A stretch of DNA of 64,000 bases from Epiperipatus broadwayi (GCA_028023455.1 JAQFVV010013081.1:211919-275918), one strand, 5' to 3'; numbered from the stretch's first letter, positions 45,576 through 60,430 are shown. Notes: generated from the sequence alone by a model not told the origin. Program-made: numbers and translations.

Positions 45576-48500
45576 CAGCTTTATTGTTATAATTTTATGT
45601 TTAAAGCTTCAGCAACTGTGTTTTATCACAGTTAATTTTTAATTTATTGATTTTTGTTGAAGTATATACATACATTCTTTTACATTTATTATCATATGTT
45701 TGCCTAAAACTGAATCTGTTTCCAAATAAGAGAACTAGTTTAGAAGCATCTTTCAAATATCTAAATAACAGATATTCTAGTTTAAATGTGATGGCCAAAA
45801 AAACTAATTAATTTATCCTACAATCATTTAATGGAAAAGGATTTGGTGTTCAGTGCATTAAGTAATCTCCCAAGAATTTGAAAAACACTATGTTCCTATG
45901 GTTAATTATTATTGGACTGAAAATTACCAAGAGATGATTAAATATTAATTATTTCAAAAATCATTCAGATCTGAAGAGGTGTATATCCTTTTACCAAAAG
46001 AAAATGCCCAAGCCAGAGCATTAACAGTCAATCTCTGCCAGAAAGTCAAATAATAATAACAATGAGGCGTCATTTTCAATTAGCCAAATAGATTAATTGC
46101 TGACAAAAAAAACAATTCAGCAAATAGCCAAACTAATAAATACTTTTTACTTAAACAAACAGTTATTTGAAGGTTTTAGTTTGCTTATACAAAATAGTGA
46201 GAAGTCTTACATGAATGCTATGAAAATTGAATAATAAAAAAACATCACCATTATCATGAGCTTACCATGAGTAAATAAGTGGAAGAATAGATTGATAAAT
46301 TATCCAAAAACCATAAATGGTAAGATGCACCAGAAATGGGATCAGATATGTTTACCACCTTAAATGAAGACCAATTCATAAGTCCACATCAGTGAAGATA
46401 GTAAATAAAAAGTTATAATAAAGCTTAACTAGGTTTCCATTGCTCTGTAGTAGTCCTGTAAAAATAAAAAATCTTTTGTTGGATTAATGAATGAAGAGCT
46501 AAGGTAAATTAAGAGTAAAATTCTTTTGTGAAATTAACAATTGGAAGGTCAAAAAGCTATAAAAAATAGTACAAACTTGGCTCATGTATACAAATCTGCA
46601 TAAAAGCCAACCACAGACTTGAACAATAGATATAGATTTTTAAAAAATTGAAAGCATTTTGTTGATATGCTTAAAGAAGTCTAGTGGGAGAGAAAATGGG
46701 TGCCAACATTCTAAAAATCAATCAGAAAACAAACATTGTATGATATTTGTATGTCTGAGAAATTTGTTTAGATTCTAGAATCTTATATACAAGATAATCA
46801 TGATACTTTTATTAAAACTTATCAAATCATATGGGAATGACACAAAATGCCAATAGAAAACTCCTTGGCTTACTTTACCTTGTTAAATGGTTAATTTGGT
46901 AATGTTAGACAAGTTTACTTGATACTCTTTGATCTTTTCAAATGTATGTATCCAGATTTTGACAGTAGGAAGACATAATTAATATTATGGTATGCAAAAA
47001 GTACACATATTGCTGGCTGTTATATGGCATAAAAATAGTTAATGATTGGAGATATTGGTGCAGTTCTTCAGTTTTCTGTGTCATAATAGTAAATATCACT
47101 GATTTTCTGAAATCACTTACTAAATATTAAAGGAGCTGCATTAATATTTTTATCCAAATATACCAGCAAAGATCATGAGGCAGGTCTAATCCCTATCTCT
47201 TTTTACTCATGAAACAAAAAGTGAATCAATCAAATCATATATGTAGGATGCATCCTCAACATATGCAAAGATCAGAATAGTGTTATAAGAAAAATACAAG
47301 ATAGAGAGTAAAAGTATAAAATCGATGTATCTTAAAACTTCAAGTTTGAAAATAAAAACAAAAATTTAAGACAAAGAGAAAAAAAAAAGATAAATATCAT
47401 TAGAATAACTTTATTTTGTTCTTTTTCAATGGAAGGAATATTGTGTCAACCTTAAATCAAGTCGCAACACTAACATAAATTTAAAACTAAAAATAGTCAG
47501 GAATTTAAACTAGAAAAATAATTTTAAAATAAAAAATATTTTATTGTTATGGCATGATAATAGCAAAAGATTAAATAAAATAAATATATATGTTTATGCC
47601 ACGTAAAAGTGTTTGTCACTAATTATTTATATATTAGGAATGCATTCATAGTTTTGAATGGTTTATTTAATTATTTGACTCTGTGAACTGAAAAAAAAAA
47701 GATGTAATTATTTAAAGCTGGAAATTGAAATATTTATCACATTTAATCATTGTACAAGAACAACATACTGTACTAATTTTGTAGTATGTACTCTGTTCTC
47801 TCTTCTAAGACTATTTGCCTAAAATATTATTTTTCTTACAGTAGACAAGAGCATTAGTCTCAAAAAATACACACAACCTTACATTGTAGCAGTAAGTTTG
47901 GTATATTATGTATAATGGTATTTAACCAATAATGATAGTAATAATTTATGATAAAAAAATGTAGTTTGTCAGTCTATTGTTCATGAATGTTACAAATAAT
48001 TAAGGAACAGAAAAATAATATTTTTTGAAGAGCTTTTGAAAACATGTTTTTTGATCAACAGAAGAGTGGCAATACAGAAAGATTAAAAAGGCATTTCAAG
48101 AAAGTTGTGCAACTGTTTAAAGATTGTGAACTTCATAGTGCATACATGAAAGAGAGTATTTATTGCAAAGTAGTGAAATAACTTACGCAAAGATATTAAT
48201 AATATTCAGTAGCTGATTCTACAGTAAATTGCATCAATTAAAAAAAAATTTCCTTTAAGTGTATGGAAGTAAAGAAATAAGTTACCAGTATGGTGGGGTA
48301 CTTCTTAGTATATTTTTATTGCAGTGATGTAAATCATGTTTGCATATAACATTCTTAAGACAATTCCACCAGATATGCATCACCCATCACTTTTCAATCA
48401 TCTAGTGTCAAATAAAAATGGTAACTTGCCAAGATTCAATACAAAAAACCAAAATCACAGCCTATTGCCTAGCCCACTGAATCAAAGAATGGGTTAATTA

Positions 48501-51500
48501 TATCTAAAACTAAAATGTTTTGTTTTCTTGAAGTATAGCTATTATTCAAACTGAAAATGTTGTTGAAATAGATCTGCAATGAAATTAAAAAGAAATTTAA
48601 GATAGAACCATGCTAGGAAAGAAATCTTATTGTATATTAATACTATACTTTCTGATTTAAGATTCAACATATACACTAGTCATCTAATAATTTATATGGG
48701 CACAGACAATCTCATAAATAATATCAGTAAAAGATTTAATTATTTCTATATGAAAATAACCAAAATTTAAAAATAATTTGAAAAACATAGATCGGAAATA
48801 TAAAAACTTCTTAAAATTATAAAAGATTTTTTATTTTCCCCTCTTTATTATAAGATTTTGGAAATGATATTCTCATCTTTTGTGAGGACAGATGAAGAAT
48901 TTGTACATGAAGATGAAATTTAATCATTTTTGTTTGCAATTTTTTTTTTATCTCTTTCCTTTCTTTTATATGTTAACATTAAAATTATAAGATGGATAGA
49001 GGTAAATAAAATAAAAATAAAACTAATATTTAACTTGAAAATGATGTACAACTGACATATATATATATATGCAAATCATGCACATATAAAAATATGCTGC
49101 AGTTGCATCAATTTCTTTATTATATTTGCATTAATAAATTTACTGTTAACTTGTTAAACCAAAATTATTTTCTAACTTATCTTCTTTGTCATAGAAGACA
49201 ATTTTTTCTATCCATGATTAATTAGCTAAGAGTAATTATTGTTTGTGTAATCATTGTCTCAAATCTCTGCTTTATGTCAGCTAAAACCCAGAAGTAGTAT
49301 CAGGGAAAAGTTAATAAAATGTTAAATGATTAAAATTTAGTTCTTGGGATAACATTTTATCAGAGAGCGGTGCCCAACACTATGACTCTTATATTATCAT
49401 TCAGTTTAAATGAAAAATTAACACATATCTTTTTCCATTTTGAAAAGCATTATCCTCAAATAGTTTAATATAGTTTAGAGTACATGGTTACATCATTATT
49501 GATAACTTGAAAGCTACAAGCTATCATTTGGCATAGTTAGCATCACATTATATTTGACGTTACTATTTTCTGAAGCAAAATAATCATCAGTGATTACACC
49601 TTAATATCTGGATAAAAATATAAAGTAAGAAATAATTTAGTTTAATAATGATAGAAATATTTAAAAAGTTGAATTAAATTATTTTTCTTATACGTGTGTG
49701 TAGATAATATATACATTAGGAATTTATTTTATTTTAGTTGTCAATTAAATCATTAATAATTAAAATTCAGAAATAACAGGATATTTTAATTACTATAACA
49801 CACACACATACATTTAGTTATCGAAATAATGAACAGTAATTAATATATTCATAAAATATGGTGGTGTAATTGAAAAGCAAAGCAAAATGTTTTGTTTATT
49901 CAAAAAACATTCCTGAACATGTTTATATAATATCAATAGAAGTCAAACTTAATTACTTGTATTGAGAGTCTGCTCTAGCAATAGAAAAAGTGAGTTGAAA
50001 CTTTGATTCAAGGAATAAAATAAAAGAATAGTGACTGTTGAAAAACTTTCCAATAAATTGGACTACAAATGCTATACTATCTAATCAACTCTGTGGATTA
50101 GATGATTGACATTAACAATGACTTTGCTACACAGCAGTTTTTTTCTAAATAATCTTTTATCACCCTAATTATGTTAGTATCTATATACATTTAAACTTTG
50201 AGAGAAATATCCATTACATAAATATGAATGAAAAACAAGAATGTTGAATTTTATAGTTAGAATTACAGAAACATTGTTTTTTTTTTTTTGAAATGCAAAA
50301 GAAAAAGGTTTTGCTTTAGCTTTATCATTGTCAAATTAATTATTTATTACTCTCTCCTTATACATTAAATTATAAGTTTTAATTTATTTACAATAATTAC
50401 ATAACTTTATTCTATTTATCAAATATGACTATTAAAAACATTTGAAATATTGTAATCATTGTAACTATAAGGATTATAAATCAAGCCATTTTAAAACAAA
50501 GACAATAATATTAAAACAATATTTTTTTTTTTTTTTCTAAAACCAGGATATATTTGTAATTACGATAATCTTTAAGAAGAAAAATAAGTTTTTACTATTT
50601 ATTTATTATATCCTTTTTGTGGTAGGAAACTTTTAAAATATTAAGACTGTCATGAATTTTCTATATATTCCTAAACTAAAAATATTTGTTATTTAAAAGC
50701 TTTGTGAACTAAAATCACTTAAAGCATTTTATTATTATTGTCATTACTAAACTTATATATTGTTATAAAAACTTTTGGTATTTTATTATTATATATTTTA
50801 TTACTGTATGTGTCTTCATCTTTAATATTTTGATTCTATTGTAGTATTATGCTTACACATGATGGAATATAGTAATTAATATACAGTACTTCCTAGATTT
50901 ATACCAAATCATAGATATACTAGTCAATATGTATCAGTTTGGTATCTGAAATAAAAGAAAGTCAGTAATTATGAGAGAAATTGTACTAAATTATTACTAT
51001 TTTCAATATTCAGAATAAATTAAAACAGTAAAAGAATCATTATCAATACCTTAGCATGAATATCATTACATAAACTTTGCCCAAATGGTGGTTCAGAAAG
51101 AAGAGCAATACATTATAAAATTATAATATTATCTTAACTGGTCTTCTCAAAAGATGGCATATGTTTAATAATATTACATAAATTGGTCACATGAACTAGA
51201 TTATTATGAACCATTAAATATTTTTGCTAACCAGGCTTTAGCATTAATACACTTAGATTAATTTTATAATATGTATGCTTGAGAATTTAATTATTTTAGT
51301 AGTCTGTAATCATGATGGAGATATGCAAAACTATGATAACAAGTCAATTAAAGACATTTTTGTGAACCGCAGCTAACATGATAATGAAAAGTATGATTTT
51401 TTTTTAGTGTAGCAAAACAAAGTTGATTTTTTTTAAGTCCTGATGAGTTTGTTTTAAAAAAAAAACACACAATAAAACAAAGAATGTCAAGATGTTTTCA

Positions 51501-53500
51501 TTTAATATAAGACTCAATTAGTCTTGATCTAATGTTTCCATAATATTTTTAGCAACATTTTAAAATTTATATTTAAAAATAATTTACAGAAAATATATAA
51601 ATGACATTTTTTTTATATCAAAAGTAGATTAACAATCTTCAAAAAGAAAAAAAAAAACAAGAAAATAAAAGTCACTGTTTTTTCAATGATCAGGATTTTT
51701 TTTAAAATTGCAAAATCATTGAATTTGTTCACAGAAGCACATTATAAAATAATAAAATAATGCATTATTCAGTTTAATATTAATAAGTGTTTGGCTAAAT
51801 ATTTGATTAAATATGGATTAAAAATGAAATAAGAACTAATAGAAATGACATGATAGTTTAAGATTGAAACAAAATTTACTGAGATATATTTCTTTCTATT
51901 CAATTTAAAACTGAATCTGGAGGGTCAAAATTTGCTATTAATATTAGCATTTTCCAATATTAATTTGAAAATTTTATTAACTCATTAGGAATGTGTTTTT
52001 GTTCACAAGGATCAGATTGGTTGATAAAATATTACATTAAAGCTTGTTGAAATTAGTACAATTTTCCTGTTTTATATATTTATAAAGTGCCATACTTGAG
52101 AATTTAAAAATTGAATTGATATTCATATTTTATTTAAAGTACTGAACCATTTAAAATTTTTTTCTTATTACACTTTATTCAAAACTTTCACTAGTATTAT
52201 ATTGACAATTTTCATTAAGCAGTAATCTTCATCAAAATTTCTTTTAAAAATACTTTATTTATTAACTAACATTCCATAATTTTTTTTAAAAAAAGCAAGA
52301 TAATTAGTAAAAAGATAATTTTAAAAAAAGATTATGATGACAATAACTCCAATTAAACTATAAGATGCATAAAAAAATATTTATTAGTTTATTATAATAA
52401 GTATTGCAAATAAAAATGGAAATGATTGAGTCATGTTGGATGGATACCTCCTAAAGAAACTTGCTTTTAGATAATTCATTCATTTTGTATATTAACAAAA
52501 ATAATCCTCTCCATAGATCATCTAACAGTTATTCATTTTTAAAAACTACTTTTGAAAAAGAATAAACTTTTTCAACAGATATAAAATCCTACATATCATA
52601 AGTTGCAGAAAAACTTTAGTGAATTAATATCAAAACTTAATTAAAATGCAATATATTTTTAAATCATCATTAATACATAAACTCTATTTAAAAAATAACA
52701 ATAAAATACTATTTAAAGTAAAAATATATACATTGTACATGCATGTGTATATACATCCATCTAACTTTTTTTACTTTATAAACTGTGACTATCCCATTTA
52801 TTTAGAATTTAATTTTTTTCAAGTCATTAAAAACTAATAGTATTCATAATTTTGCAATTTCTTTACATTGTATTTTTATATTTTGTTAGCTTTTTAATGA
52901 CAACTGTTTACTAATGAATTTTTGCATATTTTTTTAACAAATGAATTACTTTAATGTACTTATGCTATTATATCACTGGCTAATTTCACTGGTGCTGGTA
53001 TATAAAATACATTTTAATTGCTATTTATGTACTGAAATAAATTTATAAATTATAGATTGATAATTGTAATTAATAAATTTTAAATAATATATATATACAT
53101 ACACCCATGTCTTGTATATGTTATTCAAAATTAAAGACCTTATTTTTTAATAAAAAAAACAACAACAATCATAATGTATTTCAGACTTTAAAAATTAAAT
53201 TACTATAATCTGTTTTTTTGCTTTGCTTTTTGTTTTTCATTTTATTTATTTTTATCTAGTTTACATTTTGATTTCCAGACACACAATTATTTTAAATAAT
53301 TTATAAATAAATTAAATTAATATTTTAATTCAGCTTGATAACAATTTATTATCAGTGTATTATAATTTAGCAAAAACATTAATATTTTGTACTTTATTTC
53401 ACTTTATATATTTCTTTCTTTTTTATGATAGCAAATTATAATATTATTAGTTTTATTAATTTTAATGCAAATTTGTATACAATATTGAATAATAATAAAA
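45576..53500. other. Long AT-rich stretch without recognised genes
   Basis: About 8 kb with no ORF above 70 codons and no repeat matched to the rest of the window. (CA/TG) and A/T runs are scattered. It is compatible with intron or intergenic DNA. Confidence 0.5.
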
Positions 53501-53511
53501 AATATTCTTAC

Positions 53512-53556
53512 CTTTCTTGAAACTTTATTTGCAGCTGAAGACTGAAGAGTAAACAT
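53512..53556 (-). other. Candidate short first coding exon ending in a strong splice donor
   Basis: The minus strand has an ATG at 53556 followed by 15 open codons and AAAG|GTAAGAATATT, a near-consensus 5' splice site (donor at 53511). An acceptor-like ATTAG lies just upstream near 53570. The encoded residues (MFTLQSSAANKVSRK) are not recognisable. It could be chance, since no partner exon was identified. Confidence 0.2.
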
Positions 53557-54539
53557 CCAGAACACTAATTATATCAAGTATTTGACAAAAATAGATGAAA
53601 AAAAAGCAAAATAAATTCAAGTCAATTATAAAATATTTTAAACAAATGCTTTAAAATTGCAACTGACGGAGAACATATCTGAAAACATTTTCTATTATAT
53701 TAACATAATTCACAATTGGGACGTCAATACATATTCAGAATATTTCATTCATTAATAGAAAGAATATTAATATTTTCATATATATAAAGAATAAAGCATA
53801 AAAAAATCTCAATTACTATTAAAATATATAAATGTATCGTGAATAAAATAATAAATTTTATACAAGTATTATCCATCTGTCAATGTTTTTTTATTCTGTT
53901 TACATTTATTAATAATAAAACTGAATATATTCAATAAACTGCAAATTTCTTTATTCAAAGTATACAAAATATAAAATGTTTTGATTAAATAATAAATCAA
54001 AAATCAGTTTAACTTTTCATAGTTCCAACAATAATAATATACAGCTTATTCAATCTCATTTGTTTAAAGAATTTAAAAACTAATATCAGTATTGCAGATA
54101 CAAATTTAATTTAATATTTTATTGAAATTTGCTTCTTAAAAAAAAGCCATGAATTTAGCAGAGGAACTTTTTTGTTTCCATGATTGCTTACTTATATAAA
54201 CAAAAGGTAAAATACTATCAGTGAAATTACAAGTAACATTAAATTTAATAGATTTAAATGATATGATTACAGTATTAGACAAAACAATGAGGTGTATGTA
54301 TGTATAATATATAAATAATAGTTACATCAAATTATATCTGATTAAAAAGTAATTACTCTGCTAAAAAAGTTTATTTATATTTAAAATTAAATTATATAAA
54401 ATTTCAATTATTATATTTTTAGTATGTTGACTACAATGCTGGATAAGCTATTTCCAAAGCAGAACTTATATAACAAAACATTCTTGCTTATATATTTAAT
54501 ATACATTCATTTACATCTAATATATATCTTCATATAGTT

Positions 54540-56440
54540 TTATGATAATGAATATGCTATATATTGCAGTGATGTTGGTAGGGATATCATCAAACATTAC
54601 TGATAGTTCTTGAGACTAAAACCACTTTTTTACTCTTCTGTTCATTAATAGATTTTTAATACAGATTTAATTAGAAATAAAAGAAGATACTTTTTTATTT
54701 TTTACCTAAGTTGTTATATAGATTTATATCCATAATGCTATTTTTACAAGCACCAGAATTCAGAAGATCACAACTTCTTTAAACATCCTGTGAATAATAT
54801 TTCATTTTCTTCAATGACTTATATATGTTAAATTTAAGTTTTTTATGCATTTATGATGTAAACAAATTAAAGTATAGAGTCATTTGCATGTAAATTATTT
54901 TCAAATATGTTTTAGCAGTGATGTTTCTAGATCAACTACCATTGATAGTTTCTGAGGTTAAATTACTTTTTTAATCTATTGATCATTAATAGCTTTTTTA
55001 TATATATTATAGGTTTAATTAAAAATAAAAGTTATCTTTTATTTCTAATCCAAGCTATTTTTACAAGTATCAAAATTCAAAAGATTATATTATCTTTAAA
55101 TAATCTGTGAATAATATTTTACCTCTCCTAAAAAGTTGTGTATGTTAAATTTGAATTTCCCTGAATTTATAATGTAAACAAATTAATGTGTGGAATCATT
55201 CCCATGTAAATTAGCTTCAAATGTATTTTAGCAATGATATTCCTAGGAAAACCATCATTTATCACTCATGGTTCCAAAGCTAAACCACTTTTTTAATTTA
55301 GATTTCTTTTATTTCTAACTCAGGTTGTTATATGGATTTAAATCCAGAAAGCTATTTTTTTAAGTGCCAGAAAATTATTACTTCTTTAAATATTCTGTGA
55401 ATAATATTTCAACTCCCTCAGAGAGTTCTATATATTAAATTTGAATTTTTTGTTGATTTATGATGTAAACAAATTAATGTTTGGGATCATTTCCATGTAA
55501 ATTAGATTCAAATGATGTTGCTAGGGAAACCAGTGACAATTAATGGCTTGTCTATTAATATCACTGTTAAACAGATTTAAAGTTAATTTACTTGGAAATG
55601 CTTCCATAGTTTAATTTGTTTATATAATAAATCCATAAAAAATTCAAATTTAACATATATAATTCTCTGGAAAAGATGAAATATTATTCACAAAATGTTT
55701 AAAAAAGTTATTATCTTCTGAATCCTTATACTATTACTAACAGTTGAATGTAAGTGGAAAATTTAAATAAAAGTTTAATTTTTTAAAAGACATTTAATAC
55801 TGAATATTAGATGATGGAAATAGTCCAACATATAAATACAACTAAAATACCATCATCACAAACCTTCAGCAAAACACCATATAACAACTTGAATTAAAAA
55901 TGAGACTTTTTATTTCTAATCAAACCTATGGTTAAAAAGCTATTAGTGAATAATGGTTTAGTCTTGAGAATTATCAATAGTGATTGAGGGAGCAACATCA
56001 CTGCTAAAGCACATTTGAAGCTATTTTAGATGGAAATGATATTACTCTAATTTGTTTACATAATAAATCCATAAAAAAATTCAACATATACAAATCTCTG
56101 GTAGAGATGAACTATTATTGACAGGCTGTTGTAAAAAGTTGTAATCTGAATCCTTGCACTTGTATAAATAGTTTTTTGACATTAAATCCATATAACAATT
56201 TGGAAAAAGAAATAAAATAGGGATCTCCTTTTATTTCTAATTAAACCTATGATAAAAAGCTGTTAGTGAACAATAGAATATAAAAGTGGTTTATCCTCAA
56301 AACTACCAGTGGTGAGTGATGGTTTTTGCTAAAAAAAAAAAAAAACATTTGAAACTAATTTACTTAGAGTTGATCCTACTTTTTAATTTGTTTACATTAT
56401 GTATCCAAGGAAAATTCAAATTTAATATATAATGTACATA
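54540..56440. repeat. Inverted array of ~330-bp satellite-like repeats
   Basis: Left side: units near 54567, 54914, 55231 and 55511 share GCAGTGATGTT-like starts, TGTGAATAATATTTCA, a TATATGTTAAATTTAA block and a GATGTAAACAAATTAA block. Right side (55560-56440): the same blocks occur in reverse complement (TTTGTTTATATAATAAATCC, TTCAAATTTAACATATA, TATTATTCACA). The array therefore flips orientation near 55545. Unit length is about 280-350 bases. Confidence 0.85.
55735..55885 (+). repeat. Penelope-like 3' end fragment inside the repeat array
   Basis: TAACAGTTGAATGTAAGTGG through TTAGATGATGGAAATAGTCC and CACAAACCTTC matches the 3' tail of the PLE composite (plus copy at 14934-15024, minus copy at 11690-11825). 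It is a 5'-truncated tail of the same family without coding sequence. Confidence 0.8.
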
Positions 56441-58747
56441 ATCTACATTTACTTCTATAGTATTTTCAAATAGGTTACACAGGATCATGTAAATTTATGG
56501 TATCTGAACATATAAGATTACACCAATTTTTAAATACTGAAAGAGATGCAACATCCAGAAATTTTCTACATTCACGCATTGAAAATGCATAATTTATTTT
56601 ATACTGATATTACAGTTATTAATATTTGTTGTTATAGAACATAAATATACACAAAGCACATTTAAATTATTTTATACAAATTTAAAATTACATCATACAA
56701 TTTCTATCATTATATATAAACAGCCTTAAAATTCTAATCTATATCATTAATAGTTATTTACTCAAAGGCAAGTCAAACACAGTAAATCAAACATATTCTT
56801 TAAACTTTCATCTCCCATTCTACTATTTAAATACTCATAGTGATTTTACACTTTAAGATTAATTAGTTTTTTCACTAAATTTTTTCTCTCAGTCTCTACA
56901 TTTTCTTTTAATGATATTTCCTAATTTTTCTGCCTCAAAGTAGATGAATATATCTAATTCGATTGCTCTATATAAATTCCTCAATAATAATCTTTTATAA
57001 TTTATTTTTTTAACTCAGTTGCACTGCTAAATGCATTTTTTCATATTTTGCTGCAAATTCATATCTTTAAAATCTAAAATGAATTGTCCGTGTATTTTCT
57101 CTTTATAAGATTCTAGTCAAAATAACACATTTAATGAGCTTCTTTCTTAGATATAATTTTATCATCTAAAGAATAATCAATTAGCCTTAAAATAAATCTA
57201 ATATTGAAATTCCATTTTACTTTTTTAATACAATTTTCAACATTCAGCAGATAAGTTTTCAAATATTTAAAAGCATTATCTTGTTCTGTAACATTCCTTC
57301 CATTTCATGCCCAATCTTAATTTTTCCTTCTCAACAAATATCATGGCTTTAAATTTATTTTCATTCCTAACTTTGGACGATATTTTGTCAATCCTACATG
57401 GCATTTTATTATGCTTATCTTCAACTATTTTTAAAAACTGGCATATCAAAAATGTGATACATTGTACCTTTTACCTAATATTGGTAAGAATAGTCTTATC
57501 AAAAATATTTATTTATAAAGTTATCTAAACACATATTAAATAAATAAGAAAATATATAATATCCCTTTCTATATTTTCTTTTCTATAGAAATTCTATATC
57601 ATTTAATCTCATTCTATACAGTAGAAATTTTCAATAAAATCACTATAGCATCATTACTGTATGGAGAATTTGCTACTCTAGAAATTTTCTAATAAATGTC
57701 TCTTTCCAATCTATATTTTTTTTCCCCAAAATATCAAACCAAATAATTTAATTCATTCTGTGAAATGTTTTTTTTTAAAAAACTGCTGATACAAATGTTA
57801 ACTTTTCTTCTGCTCTCTATAAATTTATATGCATAAAGACCTTATAGTACGGTGGTATTTCACATACTTGTCATTTTTTCTAATCTGGGAATCAATATAA
57901 GCCATGTAAATTTGAAAATTGCTGGTGTAAATCCATCTTAACTAAACATGCAATATTATCCATGAATATCAAACTGAGCTAAAATAAGGATGAAAATTAA
58001 TCAAATTCTCAACTTCAAATTAGAAAGTGAGTAATGTTTTTATTTTTACTGTTATTCTATGAATGCTGTAGTAAAAAGTTTGCAATTATTTGAAAGGTAA
58101 TTCTTTTATTATTCTTCAAAGCCTTAAAGCAATTAAATACAACAAATACCATACAATTTTGATGTTGCAGTTGTTGTTACATACAATCATTTATATACCA
58201 CACTATGTGATTAAGGGCATTGATGTAGTAGCAGATTCTATTGATTAAAATCCATGTGATCCCATCTATTGCTTCTGGTGCTCAAGCATCTTGTGAACTT
58301 TCTGAAAAAAGACCATTTTATTATTTATTCATGAACATGTAAAGTGATTAGCAAACATTTTACCAGCAAGCATAATGAGTTTATGGGTTTTCTTAGTTAA
58401 TACCAAATACAGCATGGTTTAACTTGCAATCACCTGATGCTTCTTAAATAAAATAACAGCTACATTATGATGAAGATAGTTGATAGAAAAAGTAAATGAT
58501 ATCTCTCATTCTCAGGAGGCTATGAAATTTTCAGCCAAGGCAGTAGTGTTGGTTCTTAATTAAAAACCCTCTGATGGCAGACTTAAGCATCAATTTGATG
58601 AAAAATTTTTATTAATTGCCTACAAATAAAAATCATTTTTAAATAAAAAAACGACTGCATGAGTTTGAACAAGAAATGTCTAAAATTAATTGGGACATCA
58701 TTTAACTTTGGGAAGTTAAAAAATAAGCTAAAGAAACAATTAAGTGG
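56441..58747. other. No recognised gene
   Basis: AT-rich DNA with short chance ORFs such as 57307-57528, which shows no motif. Confidence 0.5.
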
Positions 58748-59345
58748 TAACAATCCACTGCAGGATGAAGATCTCTCCAAGTTCAATCCACCTTCTCTGA
58801 TCTTTAGCTTCTCTTCTCTTCATCACTCTTGCACCCTTTCTTATTTCATCCATCCATCCATCTCACATGTTATCTCTTTCTGGGTCTTTTACAATCTCTT
58901 GGAATCCAGTTTTAAGATTTCAGTTGTCCATCTATTATCATCTATTCTAGCAATATATCCAGACCAACTCCACTTCAGGCTTTTAATTTGTTCTCTTACC
59001 CATATATTGCATTTTCAATCTCTTCTTGTTACTCCCAACATGTATCTTTCCATACTTCTTTGAGTGGTCTGAAGTCTCAGTATTGCTCTTCTATTAAGTA
59101 TCCAAGTCTCATATCCATAAGTAAGAACTGATAAAACACATTTATTAAAATCCTTCCTTGTCAAACTCATAGGCATATTTCCTTTTAGTATCAAGTTATT
59201 TCTACCAACGAACTTCAAATAAATTTAATTCCATGATTAATTTCATCCATTATGTTTCCATCTGTATTAATAATCTGACCAAGATATTTGTAACTGTTAA
59301 CTTCTTCTAACTCATCATAATCAATCTTTATTTTCATATTTTGAG
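58748..59345 (-). pseudogene. 5'-truncated copy of the RTE LINE
   Basis: This is colinear with the 3' third of the LINE at 40493-42310 (about 85% identical by eye). The minus strand from 59218 reads NMPMSLTRKDFNKCVLSVLT and YGYETWILNRRAI, then RSMERYMLGVTRRD. It ends at CTGCAGTGGATTG (58748-58762), like the other copy. Several frameshifts. Confidence 0.85.
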
Positions 59346-59579
59346 AAAGTGGTATATACTTTACTATAAATAATAATAAACAGCTAAATGAGTATGGCCA
59401 ATTCTAACTCCATTGAAAAAAAAGAGAATAAAGGAAAGAGAAAAAAACAAAACTTCTCTAGAAACGAGTTTTGCAATGACTTTGCAAACCAATCTTCAGC
59501 CCACAAATATGTCCACATATAGAACAATATATCCATTTTTCTATTGATATTTTATAATGTCGCCTTTTAATTTCTTCAG

Positions 59580-60430
59580 CAGAAAAGCTCTGCAATATAT
59601 TCCATTCTCTGCCATATTTTCCCAATGTAAAAACTCAATATCACACTTCTTTATAATATCTTTGAGGTAATTCTAATAACTTTTATAAATATATTTAAAC
59701 AATCTCCACACCACCATACATTCTTTTGATATCATATGAATAAAAAACAATACAATGAAAACAAATAATTTCCAAAATGCATTTCATGCTGAACCAGCAT
59801 CCATCAGTTTTCCCAGGTCACTATCTTTCATATATATCCTTATTACGTGTACATTATTTATCAATAGTAAACTGCTATTTTGATTTACAAGTGACAAACT
59901 TATCTGACACCACCCACTCTAGATAAATCAGTAATGATTACTAATCATTTATTAAACTAGATATTATCTCTAGCTCAGATGTAAATTTTAAACCTCAGTT
60001 AAAGATTAATATCTTATTTTTTAATTAAACACCCACACATGGAGTAATTCACATTTCTCTCTCCCATGTGTAATATTTTTATAAATGTACTACCATACAT
60101 ACTTTTGAAATCATATGAATAATAATACAATAAAAGACAAGTGTCTCCTAAAAGAAATTTTGTGGCCCAGATTATCATCACTCATATATATTCCTATTAT
60201 ATGTACAGTATTTATCAGTAGTGAATTGGTACATTTTGATTTACAAGTATCAAACATTCCAACTTTGATATCAAGTTTATGGTATAGTTGTTTGAAACTT
60301 ATGAAAAAAAAATTAATAATTCTAATAACATAGCTCTCCAATATATTCTATTTTCTATCATATCTTCCCAATGGAAACAATTGATATCACACTTCTTTAG
60401 AATAACATGGATGGAGTCTACTTCTTCCAC
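59580..60430. repeat. Degenerate ~370-bp tandem repeat
   Basis: Block A (TGCAATATATTCCATTCTCT, near 59592) recurs near 60335. Block B (CATACATTCTTTTGATATCA then TATGAATAA, near 59715) recurs near 60092. TATTTATCA.TAGT..A and ATTTTGATTTACAAGT recur near 59855 and 60235. The offsets are about one and two times 370. No coding content. Confidence 0.7.

Noticed and set aside
58659-59063. 134-residue plus-strand ORF
   Set aside because: It is the antisense frame of the RTE LINE fragment on the minus strand.
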